Assembly (NCBI GenBank): GCA_018381235.1 | Contig: JAGZSF010000021.1 | Location: 1 to 17,509, forward strand | Length of the DNA stretch: 17,509 nt | DNA from: Collinsella sp. | GTDB taxonomy: Bacteria; Actinomycetota; Coriobacteriia; Coriobacteriales; Coriobacteriaceae | Direction of reading: 5' to 3' | Part shown: positions 13,162-17,509 of the stretch, one piece after another | Numbering within the stretch: the first letter of the stretch is position 1 | How the letters are laid out: each line of letters begins with the position of its first letter | Made by a program: the position numbers and the translations under genes | The notes under the pieces: model-generated | What the model saw: only the letters and a program-made list of their open reading frames with translations | Told to the model about the DNA's origin: nothing | The model's database searches: none

Positions 13162-13950
13162 TTATGCGGCGGAGGAGGCGTCGTCCTCCTCGTCGAGGGC
13201 GGCGAAGAGCTTCTTGCCGTCGAGGAGACGTGTGGTGACGTTTCTCATGCGGCCAATCTCTACGGTGCGCAGCGTGTCATCGGCACCTCGGGCGTCATAG
13301 ACCGTTCCCAGCAAATACGAGATGCCATCGCGCTGCCTGATGGCAAAGGGGCGGAGTGTCATCCGTGCTACTTCGGTTTCGCCACGTGCCGTGACGCTCG
13401 AAATATCAAAACTCACCGTGGTTCCATGGTCGATGGCCTGCTCGACGAGCTCGCACGTGTCGATGCGCTTGATGGGCGTGCGTGTTGCCTTGGTAGCCTT
13501 GCTGCCTGCGCTCGGAACGGGTTCGGGTGTATCGAGGTAGCCGCGAACGTCGGCACTCGCCATGGCAACTAAGTGCTGCGCCATGCTCTTGCGGATAGCG
13601 ATAGGCGTGGAGCGGTTGCGCATGACCATACCGTGGAGCCGGATGATCTCTTCATCGGTGAGCGGGCGGGTAAGAAGTTTGTAGCCCACGCCGCGTTTGT
13701 ACTCAATTTCGTATCCGGCATGGCGAAGCGCGGAGATGGCGGTGTAGATGCTGCGCCGCGCCGCCGAGATGGGCATGCGGGCGGGGTCGTCGGGATGGGA
13801 GAGGCGCCGGATCAGCTCATCGGAAAGTATGGCCTTGTCTTCGCCGGTGTTTTCGCTCAAGAGCTGCAGGATGCGAACGGCGCGATAGGCTGCCATCGAG
13901 GCGGCGCCTCTCGTCGTGGTGTCGTAGGTTTCAACAGCGGCTTCGGTCAT
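13162..13950 (-). CDS. HTH/WYL-domain transcriptional regulator
   Basis: A 262-aa DNA-binding protein. The N-terminal winged-helix region spans about residues 18-95 (AYRAVRILQLLSE ... SIYTAISALRHAGYEIEYKRGVGYKL). After a Pro/Ala/Lys-rich linker (about 143-160), the C-terminal half resembles a WYL ligand-binding domain (LRPFAIRQRDGISYLLG, then DDTLRTVEIGRMRNV, where SYL takes the place of WYL). WYL regulators sense ligands such as nucleic-acid or metabolite signals. The start chosen is ATG 13950, with AAAGGA ten bases upstream; a GTG at 13959 is too close to that site. Its target is not evident, but it stands upstream of the ABC operon on the same strand, with 160 bases between. Confidence 0.8.
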   Translation of the reverse strand: MTEAAVETYDTTTRGAASMAAYRAVRILQLLSENTGEDKAILSDELIRRLSHPDDPARMPISAARRSIYTAISALRHAGYEIEYKRGVGYKLLTRPLTDEEIIRLHGMVMRNRSTPIAIRKSMAQHLVAMASADVRGYLDTPEPVPSAGSKATKATRTPIKRIDTCELVEQAIDHGTTVSFDISSVTARGETEVARMTLRPFAIRQRDGISYLLGTVYDARGADDTLRTVEIGRMRNVTTRLLDGKKLFAALDEEDDASSAA

Positions 13951-14061
13951 CGTGCCCACGTCCTTTCCGTTTTGGGTGGCGACGGTATGGAGCCTAGGAC
14001 GCGGGGCTTTCCCAGGGGCGCAGGGCGCTCTGGGCGGTCGGTAGTCGTCGGCAAACGGCGG

Positions 14062-14130
14062 GTTGAGTTTTCAACAGCCCTACTCAACTGACCAAAAACT
14101 TGCCAAAAGCTTGACGGATGCTGTTGAAAA
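14062..14130. repeat. Nested inverted repeats upstream of the WYL gene
   Basis: TTTTCAACAGC (14068-14078) recurs as its reverse complement GCTGTTGAAAA (14120-14130), 41 bases apart. Inside the left half, GTTGAGT (14062-14068) pairs with ACTCAAC (14082-14088), so two alternative pairings compete. The region 13951-14125 otherwise holds no gene; the repeats may be operators for the regulator or part of the asnS 3' end. Confidence 0.5.
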
Positions 14131-14159
14131 AAAGAGTCTCTCGACCGATGTCGAGAGAC
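14126..14159 (-). terminator. Rho-independent terminator of asnS
   Basis: A perfect 9-bp stem (GTCTCTCGA with TCGAGAGAC) around six bases. On the minus strand it is followed by TCTTTTTTTC, a classical T run. It lies about 50 bases after the asnS stop. Confidence 0.92.
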
Positions 14160-14209
14160 GCTTGTGCGATGAGCGTTGGCGTGTGGCGACGCGAGCTAGC
14201 GTCCGACGA

Positions 14210-15613
14210 TTAGAAGTCGGCGTTGCCCACGGTGCGCGGGTGCGGCAGGACGTCGCGGATGTTGCCCACGCCGGTCAGATACATGACCAAGCGCTCGAAG
14301 CCCAGACCGTAGCCGGCGTGCTTGCAGGAACCGTAGCGGCGCAGGTCAAGGTAGTACTTGTACTGCTCGGGATTCATGCCCAGGTCCTTGATGCGGGCCT
14401 CGAGCAGATCCAGGCGCTCCTCGCGCTGGGAGCCACCGATGATCTCGCCGATGCCCGGCACCAGGCAGTCGGCGGCGGCGACGGTCTTGCCGTCGTCGTT
14501 CATGCGCATGTAGAAGGCCTTGATCTCGGCCGGGTAGTCGGTCACAAAAGTCGGTCGCTTAAAGTGTTCCTCGGTCAGGAAACGCTCGTGCTCGGTTTGC
14601 AGGTCGATGCCCCAGCTCACGGGATAGTCAAACTTGTGACCGGCGGCGACGGCCTGCTCCAGGATCTCGACGGCCTCGGTGTAGGTAACGCGGGCAAAGT
14701 CGGAGTTGGCGACATGGTCCAGGCGCTCGAGCAGACCCTTGTCCACAAACTTGTTGAGCATATTGAGCTCGTCGGGGCAGGTGGCCATAACGTCCTTAAG
14801 GACGTACTTGAGCATGGCCTCGGCGTTGTCCATGTAGTCGTTGAGGTCGGCGAAGGCCATCTCGGGCTCGATCATCCAAAACTCGGCGGCGTGGCGCGTG
14901 GTGTTGGAGTTTTCGGCGCGGAAGGTGGGGCCAAAGGTGTACACGTCGCCAAAGGCCATGGCAAAGTTCTCGGCATTGAGCTGGCCGGACACGGTGAGGC
15001 TTGCATGCTTGCCAAAGAAGTCCTGGCTCCAGTCGACCTCGCCGGACTCGGTGAGGGGCGGATTTTTGGGGTCGAGCGTGGTCACGCGGAACATCTCGCC
15101 GGCGCCTTCGCAGTCACTCGTGGTGATGATGGGGGTGTTGACGTAGACAAAGCCCTGCTCCTGGAAGAAGCGGTGGATGGCGGCAGCCGCGACAGAGCGG
15201 ATGCGGAACACGGCGCGGAACAGGTTGGTGCGCGGGCGCAGGTGCTGCTGGGTGCGCAGGAACTCGACGGTTGCGCGCTTCTTCTGCAGCGGGTAATCCG
15301 GGGCGCTCGTGCCCTCGACCTCGATGGAAGTGGCAGAAAGCTCGAAAGGCTGGGGCGCATCGGGGGTCAGCTTGACGGTGCCGGTGCAAATGAGTGCGGC
15401 CGAGACGTTTTGATGGGCGATCTCGTCGTAGTTGTCGAGTGCCTCGCGGTTCATGACGACCTGCAGGTCGCGGAAGCAGCTGCCGTCGTTGAGCGTAACA
15501 AAGCCAAAGTTCTTCATGTCGCGGACGGACTTGACCCAGCCGGCGACGGTGACGGTTTGGTCGCCGAGCGACTCGGCATCGGCATAGAGCTGCGCGATTT
15601 TGGTGCGGTTCAC
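14210..15613 (-). CDS. asnS: Asparaginyl-tRNA synthetase
   Basis: A class IIb synthetase that charges tRNA-Asn with asparagine. An N-terminal OB-fold anticodon-binding domain spans about residues 17-120 (VTVAGWVKSVRDMKNFGFVTLNDGS). The catalytic core follows, with motif 2 (FRAENSNTTRHAAEFWMIEP) and motif 3 near the C-terminus (GLGFERLVMYLTG, then NIRDVLPHPRT). At 467 aa it matches the family. The start is GTG 15613, placed four bases after GGGAGGA; the frame stays open far upstream, but that part has no synthetase homology. Having AsnRS means Asn-tRNA can be made directly in this organism. It is a single-gene unit with its own terminator. Confidence 0.97.
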   Translation of the reverse strand: MNRTKIAQLYADAESLGDQTVTVAGWVKSVRDMKNFGFVTLNDGSCFRDLQVVMNREALDNYDEIAHQNVSAALICTGTVKLTPDAPQPFELSATSIEVEGTSAPDYPLQKKRATVEFLRTQQHLRPRTNLFRAVFRIRSVAAAAIHRFFQEQGFVYVNTPIITTSDCEGAGEMFRVTTLDPKNPPLTESGEVDWSQDFFGKHASLTVSGQLNAENFAMAFGDVYTFGPTFRAENSNTTRHAAEFWMIEPEMAFADLNDYMDNAEAMLKYVLKDVMATCPDELNMLNKFVDKGLLERLDHVANSDFARVTYTEAVEILEQAVAAGHKFDYPVSWGIDLQTEHERFLTEEHFKRPTFVTDYPAEIKAFYMRMNDDGKTVAAADCLVPGIGEIIGGSQREERLDLLEARIKDLGMNPEQYKYYLDLRRYGSCKHAGYGLGFERLVMYLTGVGNIRDVLPHPRTVGNADF

Positions 15614-15722
15614 GTATCCTCCCATAACGGTTGAATGATAGTTATCCATACAGTTCGATATTCTAGCAGCTCGGCTCATTTGAGCTATACAGATAAAGCA
15701 TTGGCGGGATGGTTTTTCAAAC

Positions 15723-15757
15723 GAAAAGCGCCCGCGGCCAAATGGTCGCGGGCGCTT
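15723..15757 (-). terminator. Terminator of crr
   Basis: A 14-bp stem (AAGCGCCCGCGACC and its partner on the minus strand, one G-T pair) with a 4-base loop, followed by TTTCG. It lies about 40 bases after the crr stop. A GCTCATTTGAGC palindrome (15674-15685) further on is upstream of asnS and could be an operator. Confidence 0.85.
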
Positions 15758-15794
15758 GACGAGGTGCCTTTTGGCTGTGTGGCGTGGGGCCTGG

Positions 15795-16358
15795 CTACTT
15801 GGTCTTGGCAACCAGCAGCGGGTCGCCCAGCTTGACGAGCGGGTTGCCGCCGATAAGCGTTCCAGACTCGCCGACATGGTCGATGCTCTTAAGACGATCG
15901 AGCTCGGAGACGATGACGGTCACGATGTCCTCGTGACCAGCGGCCTTAATGGCCTCGCGGTCGAAGCTGATGAGCGGCTGGCCTGCCTTGACCACATCAC
16001 CCATCTCGACAAAGCGGGCAAAACCCTTGCCGTTCATTTCCACGGTGCCCAGGCCAACATGGATGAACACGCGCAGGCCGTCCTCGGTGATCATGCCGAT
16101 GGAGTGGTTGGTGACAGTGGTGGCACCGATGCGGCCGTTGGCGGGCGCATAGATGGTGCCGGTAATGGGCTCGATGCCATAGCCCTGGCCAAGCATGCCC
16201 GAGGCGATCGTCTCGTCGGGAACCTCGTTCAGGTTGACGAGCACGCCGTTGACGGGGGCATAGATGACGCCTTCGCGGGTAGCGAAGCTTGCTGCGGGCG
16301 GAACGGACGCCTCGCCGGTCGAGGTGAAGGTGGACTTAAGCGAATCGAGCAGACCCAT
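15795..16358 (-). CDS. crr: PTS glucose-type EIIA component
   Basis: Cytosolic phosphocarrier that takes phosphate from HPr and passes it to an EIIB domain. The biotinyl-like beta-sandwich fold is clear: VIYAPVNGVLVNLNEVPDE, GYGIEPITGTIYAPANG, NHSIGM with His85 (matching His75 of the E. coli protein), and VFIHVGLGTVEMNGKGF with the phosphorylated His100 (matching His90). The product is 187 aa. The start at 16358 has GGAGG five bases upstream; a longer frame to 16439 covers the promoter instead. No EIIB or EIIC gene adjoins it, so it must serve one or more EIIBC proteins encoded elsewhere. Confidence 0.95.
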   Translation of the reverse strand: MGLLDSLKSTFTSTGEASVPPAASFATREGVIYAPVNGVLVNLNEVPDETIASGMLGQGYGIEPITGTIYAPANGRIGATTVTNHSIGMITEDGLRVFIHVGLGTVEMNGKGFARFVEMGDVVKAGQPLISFDREAIKAAGHEDIVTVIVSELDRLKSIDHVGESGTLIGGNPLVKLGDPLLVAKTK

Positions 16359-16405
16359 AGTTGCCTCCAACTTAAATAGGCGCATATCGCGCGTTTGGTT
16401 TGCCG

Positions 16406-16439
16406 GAAACGTTTCACATGTGTTTCGCGGCTTGGTCAA
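16406..16439 (-). promoter_or_regulatory. crr promoter with LacI-type operator
   Basis: GAAACGTTTC (16406-16415) is a perfect palindrome with the AAACGTTT core typical of LacI-family operators. A second palindrome, CACATGTG (16415-16422), abuts it. TTGACC (minus strand, 16434-16439) is a good -35; the -10 17 bases further on would fall on or beside the palindromes, so a bound repressor would block the promoter. The -10 itself is poor (TGAAAC). Confidence 0.45.
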
Positions 16440-16601
16440 CGCCCCTATTCTACGCTGCTCAACGGTACCTCTGAACTGGGATTATGTGATATATCAGTTG
16501 AAGGGAAACTTATTGCCGGAGTGTTTCTGCGCCACGGGTTCAAGTGGGGTACGCTTGAAGGCGAAAAACAAGGGCGCATAATTTGCGCGAAGGGAGCACA
16601 T

Positions 16602-17358
16602 ATGATTGTCGAGAACCATGCGCTGTGGGGCGAGGAGCCGACCGAGGATTATCCGGCGACGTTTACGTATTTGGGTGCCGAGCCGTTGCCCGATAAACCG
16701 AATGGCCGCCGCCCCGCGGTGATTGTCTGTGGCGGAGGTGCGTTTACGCATATCGCTCCGCATGAGCAGGATCCTGTGGCGTTTGCGTTTTTGGATCACG
16801 GTTACCAGGCCTTTGTGCGGCATGATTTGCGCCTCGCTGGCAACACAGTGGAAGACCGGCCCCTTTGCGGCACTTGCCGGGGCGCGTCCGGACGACATTC
16901 GTCCCGATGCCGTGGTGCTGGGCTATCCATTGCTCGACTTTGCCTATGTGCGCGACATGCAGACGCGCGATCCGCGCATTGACTTGCGTGTGCCCAAGAC
17001 GGGCGGCAAGACGGGGCGCGATTTGCTCAACGACTACCTGTCGATGGTGACGGGCGGCGAGGCAACTGACGAGCATCTGGCCGACATCTGCCCCACCACG
17101 CATGTTTCGCGTCAGATGCCACCGACCTTTGTGTGGGGCGTGTCCGACGACAAGACGGCGCCGATCGCGCAGGTCTATCCGTTTGCCCAACGCATGGCAG
17201 AGGAGGGCGTCCCTTGCGAGATGCACGTGTTTGACCAAGGTGGTCACGGCCTTTCGCTCGGCAACGCCAACACCGCGGTCGACAACGAGGACAAGCAGGT
17301 GGCGGTCCGTCCCTGGATCCGCCTAGCCTTCCGCTTCCTGGAGCGCCACGGGTTTTAG
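16602..17358 (+). pseudogene. Alpha/beta hydrolase (esterase) with internal deletion and frameshift
   Basis: The gene starts well: AAGGGAG five bases before ATG 16602, then a normal esterase N-terminus with the oxyanion-hole stretch AVIVCGGGAF and DPVAFAFLDHGYQAFV. At about 16818-16835 the frame changes and the protein resumes as ICASLATQWKTGPFAALAG, which in relatives follows the GxSxG nucleophile elbow. Roughly 60 codons, including the catalytic serine, are missing. The rest is intact up to the stop at 17356, with the acid/base region WGVSDDKTAP and GGHGLSLG. Without the frame change, translation ends at 16982 (126 aa). Either a pseudogene or a sequence/assembly error, though an indel error alone would not restore the missing nucleophile. 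Confidence 0.85.
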
Positions 17359-17385
17359 TTACGGCGTTTTACCAAACGCCGTAAC
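17358..17385. terminator. Perfect 12-bp hairpin after the hydrolase
   Basis: GTTACGGCGTTT and AAACGCCGTAAC pair exactly around TACC, beginning at the last base of the stop codon. No T run follows on the plus strand; it may be a weak terminator or 3' stabiliser. Confidence 0.7.
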
Positions 17386-17398
17386 CACTTGACGCTGC

Positions 17399-17498
17399 AA
17401 GCCCGCCAGGGCGGCAATCTGCCTTTCAACTTCGGCGGCATGACCAGAAGGTCAATGCCGCCTCGTTTCAGGGCACCTTGCTCGCCCTGGCGGGCTTT
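17399..17498. repeat. 100-base foldback with nested stems
   Basis: The outer arms AAGCCCGCCAGGGCG (17399-17413) and CGCCCTGGCGGGCTT (17483-17497) are perfect 15-bp complements. Inside, GCAA/TTGC and TGCCTT/AGGGCA continue the pairing, and an inner hairpin, GGCGGCATGACC with GGTCAATGCCGCC (one bulged A) around AGAA, forms the tip. TTT follows at the plus-strand end. Possible roles: terminator, structured RNA, or a small foldback element. Confidence 0.75.
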
Positions 17499-17509
17499 CG
17501 CTCATATGA

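Noticed and set aside
14063..15634. 523-codon plus-strand frame over asnS
   Set aside because: Antisense to a certain synthetase gene, and its start lies in the terminator region.
15614..15877. N-terminal extension of asnS
   Set aside because: The open frame continues upstream, but there is no synthetase homology and the GGGAGGA site clearly points to GTG 15613.

Overview
The window looks like a chromosomal segment from a high-GC Gram-positive gut actinobacterium, most likely class Coriobacteriia (Collinsella-like). This is inferred from the style of the proteins, strong Shine-Dalgarno sites with ATG/GTG starts, GC-rich codon use in the housekeeping genes, and the block order tRNA-tuf-rpmG-trnW-secE-nusG-rplK-rplA. 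No database search was possible, so the genus is a guess.

Left end (1-1380), visibly less GC-rich than the rest: a GH1 6-phospho-beta-glucosidase-type gene cut off after about 100 codons, divergent from an intact RpiR/SIS-type regulator. Beyond the truncation lies a short repeat/palindrome block. Positions 1381-1687 hold no convincing gene but carry a 20-bp-arm inverted repeat.

Plus-strand translation block (1688-6236): one promoter drives tRNA-Tyr, tRNA-Thr, tRNA-Met and EF-Tu (tuf). A second promoter, sharing an 18-base box with the first, drives rpmG (49 aa) and tRNA-Trp, followed by secE, nusG, rplK and rplA. Hairpins lie after tuf, trnW, rplK and rplA.

Minus-strand accessory genes (6253-9949): a metallophosphoesterase is translationally coupled (ATGA overlap) to a 638-aa cytosolic fusion of a ParB-like N-terminal half and a BMP/PnrA-type sugar- or nucleoside-binding fold. 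This pair of unknown function is the best candidate here for an undescribed system. Next come an MscS-type channel and the remnant of a small secreted protein whose start codon position reads ACG. Four related hairpins with a shared CTGTCCC core sit at the 3' ends of these genes and of the next operon.

Minus-strand transport operon (10107-13093): a Tat-like lipoprotein binding protein, a permease and an ATPase of the TrpXYZ-type ABC family, with a leader hairpin and an internal attenuator-like hairpin. Then come a WYL-type regulator, asparaginyl-tRNA synthetase (asnS) and a stand-alone PTS EIIA-Glc (crr), each on the minus strand; asnS and crr have good terminators.

Right end: an alpha/beta hydrolase pseudogene on the plus strand that has lost its nucleophile region through an internal deletion with frameshift, then two strong foldback structures, the second about 100 bases long.
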